A stretch of 64,000 bases of DNA from Halichoerus grypus (GCF_964656455.1 NC_135726.1:32393930-32457929), one strand, 5' to 3'; positions 35,956-46,990 are shown, numbered from the stretch's first letter. Translations and numbers: made by a program. Notes: generated from the letters alone by a model not told the origin.

Positions 35956-36414
35956 TTAACTGGAATAATTTCAGACCTCCTTTAGTTGAGGTCTACCGTC
36001 ACAGCAGATCCTGTCTGTTCACTATCCACCTTAAATATGCTAAATACTATATATCCAACTTGTCCCTTTAGAGCTTATCATTTGAAACCAGTACAATCAG
36101 TTTTTCTTTTCTAACCCTCCACAACCTAACCGATCTTTCAAAACATTAGCAAAAATCTCCACCCAAAATTTGCCCTTACCTCATTAGTCAAAAGCAACCT
36201 CTCCACCTTATGCACTATCCAACCAGACCATAATTTTCCAGGAGGCAAGGAACATGTTTTACTGTCATCACTTCCCACAAAAAGTCTAGCACAGTAGTTT
36301 GCACATAACAGTTGATTACCCAACCAAAGTATGTGTGGATCAGTTCTGGCCTGTGCAGGGATGAGTGGCAAAACCAACAAGTAATATAATATCAAAAGCA
36401 GAGGACACATTTAC
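35956..36414. other. Intronic sequence without recognised gene
   Basis: No exon recognised. Short minus-strand frames here look like chance. Confidence 0.4.
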
Positions 36415-36890
36415 AAATTCTATTGGTCATGAAGAACGGATGAACACATTGTGATAGATCCAGACAATGGAATACTACCGACATTAAAAAGTAACACCAA
36501 TACTACACGCAACAATATGGATGAATCTCCAAAACATCATGGTAAGAGAAAGAAATCAGGTACAAAAGACTACAGAGTATATGTCATTTCATTTATATGA
36601 AACCCTAGAAAAGGCAAGTGGTCGCTTAAAGCAAGAGAAGAGGTAAGGGGACTGACTATAAAGGCACGGCGGTACTTTCTGAGTGATGGAAATGCTCTGC
36701 ATCTCTTCCTAGACCTTGACCGCTACTGAGTGATGGAAATGCTCTGCATCTCTTCCTAGACCTTGACCGCTACAGCTACACAACTGTATATATTTACCCA
36801 GTCACCAAACCGTACAATTAAAATGGGTGACTACTATAATTATAAATTATACCCTAATAAAACTATTTAAATATCATAAAATTAGAATTA
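36415..36890 (+). mobile_element. L1 3' end with internal tandem duplication
   Basis: AGACAATGGAATACTACCG, CAACAATATGGATGAATCTCC and TATATGAAACCCTAGAAAAGG. Carries the 47-base duplication at 36680-36773. Confidence 0.82.
36680..36773. repeat. Perfect 47-bp tandem duplication
   Basis: Two identical 47-base copies (36680-36726 and 36727-36773) beginning TGAGTGATGGAAATGCTC and ending ACCTTGACCGCTAC. A recent segmental slip or repair event in an old L1. Confidence 0.97.
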
Positions 36891-36921
36891 AAAATTATAA
36901 ATACTTGTGGGTTTTGTTTTG

Positions 36922-37108
36922 TTTTTTTAAGACTTTATTTGAGAGAGAGAGAGAGAGAGAAATACACAAGTGGGGGAGCGGCAGGCAGAAGGAGAAGCAG
37001 GCTCTCTGTCAAGCAAGGAGCCTGACGTGGGACTCGATCCCAGCACCCTGGGATCATGACCTGAGCCGAAGGCAGACGCTTAACCCACTGAGTCAGCTAG
37101 GCATCCCC
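36922..37108 (-). mobile_element. Can-SINE nested in the T-tail of another SINE
   Basis: Antisense copy flanked by GTGGGTTTTGTTTTG (36907-36921) and GTGGGGTTTTTTAA (37109-37122), within the tail of the SINE that continues at 37109-37528. Confidence 0.9.
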
Positions 37109-37314
37109 GTGGGGTTTTTTAAAATTTTACTTATTTGAGGGCGCCTGGGTGGCTCAGTTGGTTAAGCGACTGCCTTCGGCTCAGGTCATGATCCTGGAGT
37201 CCCTGGATCGAGTCCCACATCGGGCTCCCTGCTCGGCAGGGAGTCTGCTTCTCCCTCTGACCCTCCCCCCTCTCATGTGTTCTCTCTCATTCTCTCTCTC
37301 TCAAATAAATAAAA

Positions 37315-37361
<47 letters not shown>

Positions 37362-37528
37362 TATTTGAGAGAGAGCGTGAGCACGAGCAGGGGGAAGGGG
37401 CAGAGGGAGAGGGAGAAACAGGCTCCTCAATGAGCAGGGAGCCCAATGCGGGGCTCAAACTCAGGACCCTGGGATCATGACCTGAGCCAAAGGCAGACGC
37501 TTAATCAACAGAGCCACCCAGGCGCCCC
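37109..37528 (-). mobile_element. Host Can-SINE split by two younger SINEs
   Basis: Antisense SINE in two visible parts (37109-37139 and 37351-37528). The outer target duplication AAAATTATAAATACTTGT / AAAATTATAAATATTTGT (36891-36908 and 37529-37546) encloses the whole three-SINE complex. Confidence 0.9.
37140..37350 (+). mobile_element. Can-SINE, second subfamily, nested
   Basis: Sense copy with a long A-tail, inserted in the host SINE. Perfect 19-base target duplication AAAATTTTACTTATTTGAG at 37121-37139 and 37351-37369. Confidence 0.97.
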
Positions 37529-37597
37529 AAAATTATAAATATTTGTAATAGGACAGACCAAGAGCCTCTTACAAATTAATAAGACAGACAGCAAAAG

Positions 37598-38109
37598 AAA
37601 GCTAGGCAATGCTCTTTCTGCCATCTTTCCGTGCCACCATAATGGTGAGCATGAATATCCTGGCAGATGCTCTCAAGAGCATGAACAACGCTGAAAAGAG
37701 AGGCAAACGCCAGGTTCTTATTAGACCATGCTCCAAAGTCATCTTCCGGTTTCTGTGATGATGAAGCATGTTTACATTGGCAAATTTTAAATCACTGATG
37801 GTCACAGAGCTGGGAAAATTGTTGTGAACCTCACAGGCAGGTTAAACAAGTGTGGAGTGATCAGCCCCAGATTTGATGTACAACTCAAAGATCTAGAAAA
37901 ATGGCAGAATAATCTGCTCCCCTCCTACCAGTTTGGTTTCATTGTACTGACAACCTCAGCTGGTATCATGGACACGAAGAAGCAAGACGAAAACACAGAG
38001 GAGGGAAAATCCTGGGATTCTTTTTCTAGGGATGTAATACATAACACACAAATAAAATGCCTCAGTGGACCAAAAAAAGGCAAGAAAAGAAAAAAAAAAA
38101 GCTAGGCAA
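37598..38109 (+). pseudogene. RPS15A: Processed pseudogene of ribosomal protein S15a
   Basis: An intronless copy of RPS15A mRNA. The ATG is at 37642-37644, the TAG at 38027-38029, an AATAAA near 38050, and an A-rich tail runs to about 38100. Blocks such as [18 protein letters not shown] and [20 protein letters not shown] are intact. The frame is broken by loss of about four bases after RFL, giving an immediate TGA, and by a one-base loss in the DHEEAR region, so it cannot make the 130-residue protein. Target-site duplication AAAGCTAGGCAA flanks it (37598-37609 and 38098-38109). The parent gene makes a 40S ribosomal subunit protein. The copy lies antisense to TENT4B in intron 1. Confidence 0.95.
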
Positions 38110-38149
38110 AGGAAATAAGCAATTCAAAAAAAAAAAAGCCAATTAATGT

Positions 38150-38350
38150 GAAAGTATGTGCAAATTATATCAGTAGTATACTATTTTTCACCTATAAAAC
38201 CAGCAAAAAATTCTTTTGTATCGGTTTTAAATATAATATTTAGCATTGGTGAGGGTTTAGGGGAAACTGGGATTCTTGCACACTGCTGATGTAAGGGTAA
38301 ACTGGCCCAATCTTTCCATAGGTAAGAGTGGCAAAAGCCTTACAAGATAC
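38150..38350 (+). mobile_element. Old L1 fragment
   Basis: TAAAACCAGCAAAAAATTC, TTTAGCATTGGTGAGGG and TTGCACACTGCTGATGTAAG resemble L1M 3' sequence. Confidence 0.5.
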
Positions 38351-38514
38351 AAATACCCTCTAGTCTAAAACTTTACGTGCCAAGACGATTCTTGGAGAAA
38401 GAACAGTCTTTAACAAATGGTGCTGAGACAACTGGATATCCACAGGCAAAAGAATGAAGCTAGACCTCTACCTTACACCATATACAGAAATGAACTCAAA
38501 ATGGATCAAAGACC

Positions 38515-38623
38515 TGGGGCACCTGGGTGGCTCAGTCGGTTAAGCATCCAACTCTTGATCTTAGCTCAGGTCTTGACCTCAGGGACATGATTTCAAGCCC
38601 CGCGTTAAAAAAGAAAAAAAAAA
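38515..38623 (+). mobile_element. Short-type Can-SINE in L1
   Basis: GGGGCACCTGGGTGGCTCAG head, no CT-rich middle, A-rich tail. GGATC(A/T)AA is repeated at the flanks. Confidence 0.88.
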
Positions 38624-38644
38624 AGGATCTAAAACCCAAATGTA

Positions 38645-38758
38645 GGAGCACCTGGCTGGCTCAATCAGTAGGTAACTCTTCATCTCAGGGTCATGAATTT
38701 GAGCCCCATGTTAGGTGGAGAAATTACTTAAAAAAATTAAAATAAAATAAAATAAAAT
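38645..38758 (+). mobile_element. Short-type Can-SINE in L1
   Basis: GAGCACCTGGCTGGCTCAAT head and AAATAAAATAAAATAAAA tail. Flanked by CCCAAATGTAG and CCTAAATGTAAG. Confidence 0.88.
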
Positions 38759-39187
38759 ACCTAAATGTAAGAGCTAAAACTGTAAGACTCTTAGAAGGAA
38801 CATGGCTTAATTGGTTTCTTGGATATGACATCTAAAGCACAAGCAACAGAAAAAAATAATGCACATATTGGAATTTATAAAACAGAAAAAAAAAACCCTT
38901 TATACTTCAAAGAACACTATAAAGAAAGTAAAAAGACAATCCACAGAAAGGAAGAAGTACCTGCAAATCATCTATCTAAAAAGAGTCTAGTATCTAGAAC
39001 ATATAAAGAACTCTTCAACTCAACAAAAAGACAACCCAATTAAAAAATGGCCTATAAGCACATGCAAAGATGTTCATCATTAGTTTCTGGGAAATGCAAA
39101 TCAAAACTCCAAGGAGATACTACTTCACACCCAAAAGGATGGCTATAATCAAAAAGATAATGAAAAAAGTTGACAAAAATATGGAGA

Positions 39188-39383
39188 GGGCGCCTGGGTG
39201 GCTCAGTCGTTAAGAATCTGCCTTCGGCTCAGGTCATGATCCCAGGGTCCTGGGATCGAGTCCCACATCGGGCTCCCTGCTCTGCGGCAAGCCTGCTTCT
39301 CCCTCTCCCACTCCCCCTGCTTGTGTTCCTGCTCTCGCTATGTCTCTCTCTGTCAAATAAATAAATAAAATCTTTAAAAAAAA
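39188..39383 (+). mobile_element. Can-SINE in L1
   Basis: Target duplication AAAAATATGGAGA at 39174-39186 and 39384-39396. Confidence 0.95.
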
Positions 39384-39777
39384 AAAAATATGGAGAAACT
39401 AGAAACGTCATACACTGCTGGTGGGAATGGAAAATGTTACAGCTGCTTTATACGATCCAGCAATTACACTCCTAGGTATTTACCCAAGAGAAATAGAAAC
39501 ATATGTCCACATACAAACTTGTACATGAATGTTCATAGCAGCATTATTATTTATAATAGCCAAAAAGTGGAAACCACCCAACTGTCCATCAACTGGTAAG
39601 TGGATAAGCAAAAAGCCACATATTATATGATTCCATTCTTATGAAATATTCAGAATAGTAAATCCATAGAGAGAGAAGGTCTGTATGAGTTTGCCAGGGG
39701 CTGAAGGTGAAGGGCAGAGTGGGGAGTGACAATGGGTAAGGGGTTTCTTTCTAGAGTGATGAAAATGTTCTGGAATT

Positions 39778-39997
39778 TGGGGCCCCTGGGAGGCTCAGTC
39801 TGTTAAGCGTCTGCCTTCGGCTTCAGGTTGTGATCTCAGGGTCCTGGGATCGAGCCCCGCGTCGGGCTCCCTGCTTGGTGGGGAGTCTGCTTCTCCCTCT
39901 CCCGCCCCCTCCACTTGTGTTCCCTCTCTCGCTGTCAAATAAATAAATAAAATCTTTTTTAAAAAATTAAATAAATAATTAATTAATTTAAAAAAAA
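39778..39997 (+). mobile_element. Can-SINE in L1
   Basis: Sense copy with extended AATTAAT tail. Target duplication GAAAATGTTCTGGAATT / GAAAATATTCTGGAATT at 39761-39777 and 39998-40014. Confidence 0.95.
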
Positions 39998-40333
39998 GAA
40001 AATATTCTGGAATTAGGTGGTGGTGACAGTTACACACTCCTGTAATATTCTAAAACCCCTGAACTGTATACTTTAAAAGGGTGAATATGATGGCATGTGA
40101 ATTACATCTCAGTAACAGTAAGTAGAAAAATAAAAAAAATAATCCTGTCTGGAGCAAAGGCTCCTCTAAAAACATGTTTTTTATAAAAAACAAAAAATTA
40201 GAAACAAAGTAAATTCCAACTGGGGATTACTGAAATAAATGAAGGTGCATTAAATCAACGGAATACCATGCCCACACACAGCAGGTACAAAGAGTCCTAC
40301 TAAAGGTAATGAGGTATTAAAAATTGCCTTAGA

Positions 40334-40509
40334 GGGGCAACTGGGTGGCTCAGTCAACTGAGCGTCCAACTCTCGATTTCAGCCTCAGGGTTCTGAGATC
40401 AAGCTCCACACCCAGCTTCAGATTCTCTCTCTCCCTCTCCCTCTGCCCCTACCCCCAGCTCACATGCTTGCATGTGCATGTGCTATCAGAAATAAATAAA
40501 TAGATAAAT
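40334..40509 (+). mobile_element. Can-SINE
   Basis: Diverged sense copy (GGGCAACTGGGTGGCTCAG). Target duplication AAATTGCCTTAGA / AAATACTGCCTTAGA around 40321 and 40510. Confidence 0.9.
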
Positions 40510-40587
40510 AAATACTGCCTTAGAAATATATTTTATATAAAAGATATTTGTTCTATTAATTTTTTTCAGTCAAAAAAGTATGCCCAT

Positions 40588-40798
40588 GGGGTGCCTGGGT
40601 GGCTCAGTCACTTAAGCATCTGACTCTTGATTTCTGCTCGGGTCATGATCTCTGGGCTGTGGGATCAAGCCCCTTGTCCAGCTGCATGCTCAGCGCAGAG
40701 TCCACCTGAGATTCTCTCTCTCTTTCTGTCCCCACTCCCACCCTGCTCGCGCGTGCGCTCTCTCTCAAATAAATAAATAAATAAAATCTTAAAAAAAA
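40588..40798 (+). mobile_element. Can-SINE
   Basis: Target duplication AAAAAAGTATGCCCA at 40572-40586 and 40799-40813. Confidence 0.95.
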
Positions 40799-40814
40799 AA
40801 AAAAGTATGCCCAC

Positions 40815-41591
40815 AATATTCTAATGCCCCTCCTCCAAAGAAGAAAACAATCATAGGATAAAACCAGTTCTAACTTCTGGCCTCCAGATTTTTTTTTAAT
40901 TCTTTACATTGGAAAAATTTTTTTTAAGTATACTCACAGTAGGAATCCATATTGATAAAAAGAAAAAAGGAAATATATGTATATATACACTGAAAGTTTA
41001 AAAATATTTACACCAAAATGCTAACAGTAGTTATATCCTGGAAGTAGTATAATGGGGGCTATTTTTTTTACTTCTTTGGTTTAGCTGTTTTTTTCAGTTT
41101 CTTGACAATCGGTATTAATTAGTAGTATTTAAACAATCTGTTGATTTTAAAAACAAGTATTCTAAAGGACAGTGGTATTAACACTTCATACCCAGAAAGA
41201 AAGGTTGAATAACTAACTTCAAGGAATAAAGACATCAAAATTCCAAACTTCATCAGACTCCTAACACTTCATTAAGTCCGAATTATTGGAAGTTAACTTT
41301 TAAACCTCTACAACCACGATCCTAATGGATTCTTACTCCTGCTGTGGCAGAAATTTATAACACTTGATGTGTGGCAGAAATTTATAATACTTGATGATAC
41401 TGAAAGTTACATTATTTTGACAAAAATCAAAACAGTAAGGGAAACATGAAGGACCAGATCCCAGTTCTCAGCCAGAAACTGGTTCTGATGAAACATGGTG
41501 TACTCGAGGATAAGTGTGAAGATGAAGCATTTACTCTGCACAGTCTGAAGGCGTTGTTCCAATATAAAAATACAGTAAAAAAAAAAAAAAA
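40815..41591. other. Intronic sequence without recognised gene
   Basis: AT-rich; contains the 27-bp tandem duplication at 41343-41396. An L1-like 3' end may lie near 40900-41120 but was not assigned. Confidence 0.4.
41343..41396. repeat. 27-bp tandem duplication
   Basis: Two copies of a unit beginning TGTGGCAGAAATTTATAA (41343-41369 and 41370-41396), with one mismatch. Confidence 0.93.
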
Positions 41592-41805
41592 GGGGGGGGT
41601 CACCTGGGTGGCACAGTCAGTTAGGCATCTTGACTCTTCGTCTTGGCTCAGGTTGTTATCTTAGGGTCGTGAGATCGAGCCCTGTGTTAGGCTCCGTGCC
41701 TGGCGGGGAGTCTGCTTGAGATTCTCTCTCCTCCTCCTCCTGCCCTTCCCCCCCCCATACACACATTCTCGTGCTTGCTCTGTCTTTCAAATACAATCTT
41801 TTTTT
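41592..41805 (+). mobile_element. Can-SINE
   Basis: Diverged sense copy (GTCACCTGGGTGGCACAG). Flanked by AAAAATACAGTAA and AAAAATACTGTAA. Confidence 0.9.
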
Positions 41806-41820
41806 AAAAAAATACTGTAA

Positions 41821-42150
41821 CTTCACCACCAACAACACAAACCACCACTAATGAGTGTTTACTCCCCAAAAGATAGCCAAGCCGACAGAAAATAAAGCTT
41901 ACTCATAACATACAAAAGGACAGGACTCTAAATTTTGAAATCAACTCTGCAGTTGTCTTTTTACATGTTTTTAAAAAGTGAAAATAAACCTCTACTTCAT
42001 ACTAGTTTCTAAGAAAAAGGAACATGTAAAGGAAACACTGCAAAGTACTTCAGAGACAAAGGAAAAGAGTTAAAATGGGTTTTACCTAGAAATTTTTAAT
42101 TAAGGACATTCTCAATACTGCCAAGAAGTTTTTAAAATAAAAACAGAGTT
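41821..42150. other. Intronic sequence without recognised gene
   Basis: No feature recognised. Confidence 0.4.
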
Positions 42151-42352
42151 GGGGCACCTGTGTGGCTGTTCGTTAAGCCTCCGACTCTTGGTTTCGGCTC
42201 AGATTGTGATCTCAGGGTCGTGAGATTGAATCCCATGCTGGAGTCTGCAAGTTCAGCACCAAGTCTGCTGGAGATTCTTTATCCTTCGTCCTCTGCCCCT
42301 TCCCCACTCCCACTCTCTCTCTCTTTCTAATAACTAAATAAAATCTTAAAAA
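42151..42352 (+). mobile_element. Can-SINE, diverged
   Basis: GGGGCACCTGTGTGGCTG head with a small deletion, CT-rich middle and AACTAAATAAAATC tail. Confidence 0.87.
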
Positions 42353-42592
42353 AGAATAAAATTAAAATTAAAGTTAAAATTAGGTGAGGCTATTAATGAG
42401 GTTAATATGATAAAAGCACAATGAACCATCACTACCTATATTACAACAACTAAAATAAAAAACAGTGATAATACTAAATGCTGGTGAGCATGCAGAGAAA
42501 TGGGATTTCATACATCGCTGATAGGAATGTAATATGATACAACCACTCTAAAAGAGAGTTTAGCAGTTTCTTTTAAAGCTAAATATGTACTT

Positions 42593-42771
42593 GGGGCGCC
42601 TGGGTGGCTCGGTCGGTTGAGCCTCTGACTTCTGATTTCAGCTCAGGTCATGATCTCGGGGCTGTTGGATCAGGCTCCACGCTTGGCAGGCAGTCTGCTT
42701 GGGATTCTCTCTCCCTCTCCCTTTGCCCCTTGCCCAGCTCTCTCTCTCTGTCTAAAATAAATAAATGAAAT
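42593..42771 (+). mobile_element. Can-SINE in L1
   Basis: Perfect target duplication AAATATGTACTT at 42581-42592 and 42772-42783. Confidence 0.95.
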
Positions 42772-43272
42772 AAATATGTACTTATGATATGACCCAGCAC
42801 CTTTAGGCATTTACCCCCCAAAATTAAACCTTATGTTCACATAAATATGTGTATGCGAAAGTTTATAGCTACTTTATTTGTAATAGCCAAAAACTGGAAA
42901 CTCTTCTGGTATGTCCTTCAACAGGTGAATCATTAAACAAACTACGGTACATCCACACTTTGGAATACTACTCAACATTAAAAAGGAATGAACTATTAAT
43001 ACATGAAACAATCTGGATAGATCTCAAAGGAATTATGGTAAGAGGAAAAAAGCCAAAGTAACATACTGTGTGATTCCATTTATCTAACATTCTCAAAATA
43101 ACAAAATTACAGAGATGGAGAACAGCGTAGTGGTTGCTCAGGGTTAGAGACGACGGTGCGTGTGCATGAAAATAAAGGGTTAGCATGAGGGAGCTCTGAG
43201 GTGCTGCTATAGTTCTGTATCTTGATTGCGGTGGTGTCACACAAACCTACACATGATAAAACTGCACAGAAC

Positions 43273-43293
43273 TACACACACACACACACACGC
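43273..43293. repeat. CA dinucleotide repeat
   Basis: Ten CA units within the L1 3' end. Confidence 0.8.
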
Positions 43294-43710
43294 ATTAAAG
43301 AACCCATGTAAAACTGGTGAAATCTAAATCAGGCTATGAACTGTAACAATGTCAGTTTCCTGGGTTTGATATTAAACTATATTATATAAGATGTTACCAC
43401 TGCATGAAACTAGGTGAAGGGAACATGGAATCTCTCTGTACTGTTTTTTGCAATTTTCTGTGAATCTGTATTTCAAAAGAAAAAGAAAAAAAATTAGATG
43501 GGGCTATGCATGAGAAGGCTAATATAACAAATAGAAAAAATTTAACATAGCATTTGGAACATGGTAAAAAGGCTACCACGAACACTTTGACTTTACTGAG
43601 CACTTTTAATAAATCAACTAATTTGAAAACACAGGTTTCTGCAGACTATTCAAACTATTTCAGCAGAGAGCATGGCTGGAGGTAGAATTCTTGAGTTTAG
43701 TTACCAGATA

Positions 43711-44100
43711 CTACATGAAATCTCTTATGCACATGGCAAGATTTTTTTCAGACTTGAAACTGTTCAAGTGACTAAGGAACCATTGCACAACATAAATGTC
43801 TCCACGTTGTTTCTTCCTAAAATCTTCAACTTCAATCTCCATATGGTCCAAGGCCCTTAATACACAAAAGTCTCTTATATCATCAAATAAAACTTGTAAG
43901 ATGAAAATAAATGTATCACCTCCTGTTTGGATCCAAATTAATGTAAAGTCTAGCTCAAGGCCATCCTCAATTTCAATATTCCCTTGGGAAAAAAAAATAA
44001 TTCCACATCATGTTAAAAATGGTAAAATGAATTGCAAGCTTTTACGGTATTCTGCAGCAGCTGAGTCCCTAGCAAATATTCTGAAGGATAGAAAGAACAT
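43711..44100 (-). other. Unidentified protein-like frame with one internal stop
   Basis: On the TENT4B strand a 130-codon frame runs from ATG at 44098-44100 to TAG at 43711-43713 with a single internal TGA (44008-44010). The 98 codons after that stop have a mixed, acidic, protein-like composition (for example GLELDFTLIWIQTGGDTF and LDHMEIEVEDFRKKQRGD). No Can-SINE or L1 signature was recognised here. It could be a decayed retrocopy, an unrecognised old transposon or chance. No family is assigned. Confidence 0.3.
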
Positions 44101-46110
44101 TCTACTGGCAGTCTTCTGAATTCCTCAAGCAGGCTCTGAGCTGTCCAGTCAGCTCTGTAGGCAAGAGCAAAGATAGGAGTCTCAGACCAGCTGCTGGGAA
44201 CTGGACCCTAAAACTTCAAATAAGCATCCTCTTTGGCCTAGAGCCCCCCTTCGGCATTACTCCACACCTATGTGTGTGTAAGTGATTAATACACAGAGTC
44301 TCTAGTGCCGTGGGTGTGATCCTGAAATAGTTTCCTCCACTAAATATTACTCCAATGGATTCAACAGAAGGGAGAATAGAAAGCTGAGTGAAATTATACA
44401 ACAGCTTGCTTTTCTATCTTCCATAGAAAAGTGGCTGAAATTTTTCTCAGCTTTAGCAGGTATAAGAATATCTAACTACAACCATCTGACCAGTGCCCAT
44501 ATCAGCAGGGGAGCCCCTGGATTTTCTTCCCATGGACTCTTCTGGACTCCTAACACTAGGATGTACTGGTAGGGGTTTCATGGAAGAAGCTGTGCTATAA
44601 GGCCATCTATCACACCAAGACCAGCACTGTGATAACACACCCCCCCCCACCCCCTGCCTTGGTTCCTTCTAGTATCCCTTTCCTATCCTTCCTTTACCGC
44701 AATATCCTAAACCTTCTGTGTGAATCCAGGGTAGACTACAAAAAGCTCTATTCACTCCCTGGTTCCTCTTGCCTTTCAACGGCTAAAAACTTAATGGGGT
44801 TTGAAAAAGACTCCACACCCTGACGTACCAATGATTCAGAGAGTGACAGTGCTTGGGTCACAGATTTTAGACAGAAGACGAGTTGTGACATGGAAGTACC
44901 TTAGTTGAACACAGTATACTAGATTTGGGGAAATCCACAAATATGAATTACACTGTTAGTGTAGAATCTACCCTGCAGGAAACCTAAGGTCTTCTTGAAA
45001 TCACCTTTCGGTACTCAAATGCAGTAAACTTCAAGGACCTGAGGGTTTTATTCACCGAAGAATTACTGTGGGCTACACTTGCAAATGCACAGAAATGAAT
45101 ACTTAGAGCAAGCACTTGGAACAAGACCTCTCAATTCTTTCGTACTCAACGCCATGTTAATCTGCCTGATCACTTACTTTGAAGCCCAGCATTAACAGCA
45201 ATCCTATTGATCACAGCGCATAGAAATTCGCAGAAAGAGGCCATAATGCCGGTGCTGAAGAATAGTGTCAGCATCTTGGATTTACCGTGATCTAGAGTAC
45301 CGCGTACGTCAGGAAGGACACTGCCCCACTGCAGCAAAGCTGACTACGCCTTGGTCCCCAAATTTCAACTCACTGCTAGACATCTCCACCTAAACATCAC
45401 CTATGTCTTACTCCAAATCCACAATGCCACCCCTAATTTGCAATAATAATAACAGCAATGTTTCCCCACTCTGGTTCAAAGCTACTGTGCGATTATTTAA
45501 CCCAGGAAGGCAGTCAGGATCCTCTCCACCCTCGCCCCGTGGCAGCGCTCACCCTCATTCGTTCTTTACCGTTCCCATCCCCAGTGGCCCTGCTCAAGAA
45601 ACTATTCCTTAAACTCAAGTTTCCCAGCAGGGTCTTCTCGATGTCCCACAGTCAAATTCATGCTCCAAAACATTATTCTGAACAAGTCATCCAAGCCGTG
45701 AAAAAAAAAAAAAATCTACAGATCTGGCAATGCAGCCAACACAAATCTATTCTGATTAGCTTGGACAAGCTCCAAGCATCTTCCACAAGAAGTTTCTAGA
45801 CACAGGGGGCTCAAGACCAAGGACTCTGAATCTCCATAAGGTAACTGTGTTCACTACTTTTTTGACATCGCTTCTTTCTCTATGGTAATCAACAATTAAA
45901 TCTTTGAAAAGGGTTTATGGCTCATTTTCATGGACAACCAGAAGGAGCAGGTGGACTGCTTCCTACACCACAGCCAGCCTTGGAGGAGAATGAATTCCAA
46001 GAAATAGAATAGTGAAAGCAACTTTAAAAAGAAAAAAAGGAACACGAGCAAACTCCCTGAGTCTGTGGGTACATGGAGAAGGCTGAAGTGGTGAGCGGAT
46101 TTTTAATTTT
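44101..46110. other. Mostly unique intronic sequence
   Basis: No SINE for 2 kb. Possible L2 complement at about 45370-45600 (AGACATCTCCACCTAAACATC). C-run at 44639-44653. CGCGTACGTCAGG at about 45301 is CRE-like. No TENT4B exon was recognised here. Confidence 0.45.
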
Positions 46111-46220
46111 TTTTTTAAGATTTTATTTTTAAGTAATCTCTCTGCCCAAAATGAGGCTCAAACTCGCAACCCTGAGATCAAGAGTCACATGCTCCACTGA
46201 CTCAACCAGCCAGGCACCCC
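46111..46220 (-). mobile_element. Short-type Can-SINE, antisense
   Basis: Ends CAACCAGCCAGGCACCCC. Flanked by GGATTTTTAATTTT and GGATTTAATTTT. Confidence 0.9.
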
Positions 46221-46306
46221 TAGTTGGATTTAATTTTGAGAGAGAATATGAAGCCTTCAGGATGAAATCCAAACATCTTACTCTACATTTAAGAAATTTC
46301 CAGGCA

Positions 46307-46511
46307 TGGGGCGCCTGGGTGGCTCAGTCGTTAAGCGTCTGCCTTCGGCTCAGGTCATGATCTCGGGGTCCTGGGATCGAGCCCCGCATCGGGCTCCCTG
46401 CTCCGCGGGAAGCCTGCTTCTCCCTCTCCTGCTCCCCCTGCTTGTGTTCCCTCTCTCGCTGTGTCTCTCTGTCAAATAAATAAATAAAATCTTTAAAAAA
46501 AAAAAAAAAAA
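46307..46511 (+). mobile_element. Can-SINE, first of three in a row
   Basis: Perfect 16-base target duplication AAGAAATTTCCAGGCA at 46291-46306 and 46512-46527. The last four bases belong to the head of the following SINE, so this copy is the younger one. Confidence 0.96.
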
Positions 46512-46523
46512 AAGAAATTTCCA

Positions 46524-46757
46524 GGCACCTGGGTGGCTCAGTCAGTTAAGCATCCAACTCTTGATTTTGGCTCAGGTCACAATCTCAGGGTTATGAGATA
46601 GAGCCTTGCGTTGGGCTCCGTCCTCAGCAGAGTCTGCTTGAGATTCTCTCTCTCTCCCTCTCCCTTTGCCCCTCCCCCCTGCTCGTGCACGCTCTCTCTT
46701 TCAAGTAAATAAATAAATAAATCTAAAAAAAAAAAGAAAGAAAGAAAGGAAAGAAAG
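46524..46757 (+). mobile_element. Can-SINE, second of three in a row
   Basis: Diverged sense copy with a GAAA-repeat tail (about 46732-46760). GAAATTTCCA occurs on both sides. Confidence 0.93.
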
Positions 46758-46775
46758 AATGAAATTTCCATCTTA

Positions 46776-46975
46776 GAGGCCCCTGGGTAGCTCAACTGGT
46801 TAGGTAACCAACTCTTGATTTCACCTCAGGTCATGATCTCAGGGTCCTGGGATTAAGCCCTGCATGGGGCCCCACATTCAGCATGGAGTCTGCTGGAGAT
46901 TCTCTCTCTCCCTCTGCCCCTCCCCCCTGCTCGTGCACGCTCTCTCTAAATAAATAAAATCTTAAAATAAAAAAA
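46776..46975 (+). mobile_element. Can-SINE, third of three in a row
   Basis: GGCCCCTGGGTAGCTCAAC head. Target duplication GAAATTTCCATCTTA / GAAATTTCCATCCTA at 46761-46775 and 46976-46990. Confidence 0.95.
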
Positions 46976-46990
46976 GAAATTTCCATCCTA

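Larger units (their letters stand above)
38375..40125 (+). mobile_element. L1 3' end with four SINE insertions
   Basis: AACAAATGGTGCTGAGACAA, AACTGGATATCCACAGGC, CCAAGGAGATACTACTTCAC, CTAGGTATTTACCCAAGAG, ending near TGAATTACATCTCAGTAA. SINEs interrupt it at 38515, 38645, 39188 and 39778. Confidence 0.9.
42405..43475 (+). mobile_element. L1 3' end, split by a SINE
   Basis: AAATGCTGGTGAGCATGC, TGATATGACCCAGCACC, AGCCAAAAACTGGAAACTC, GGTACATCCACACTTTGG, TGTGTGATTCCATTTATC and GCAATTTTCTGTGAATCTG. Confidence 0.86.
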
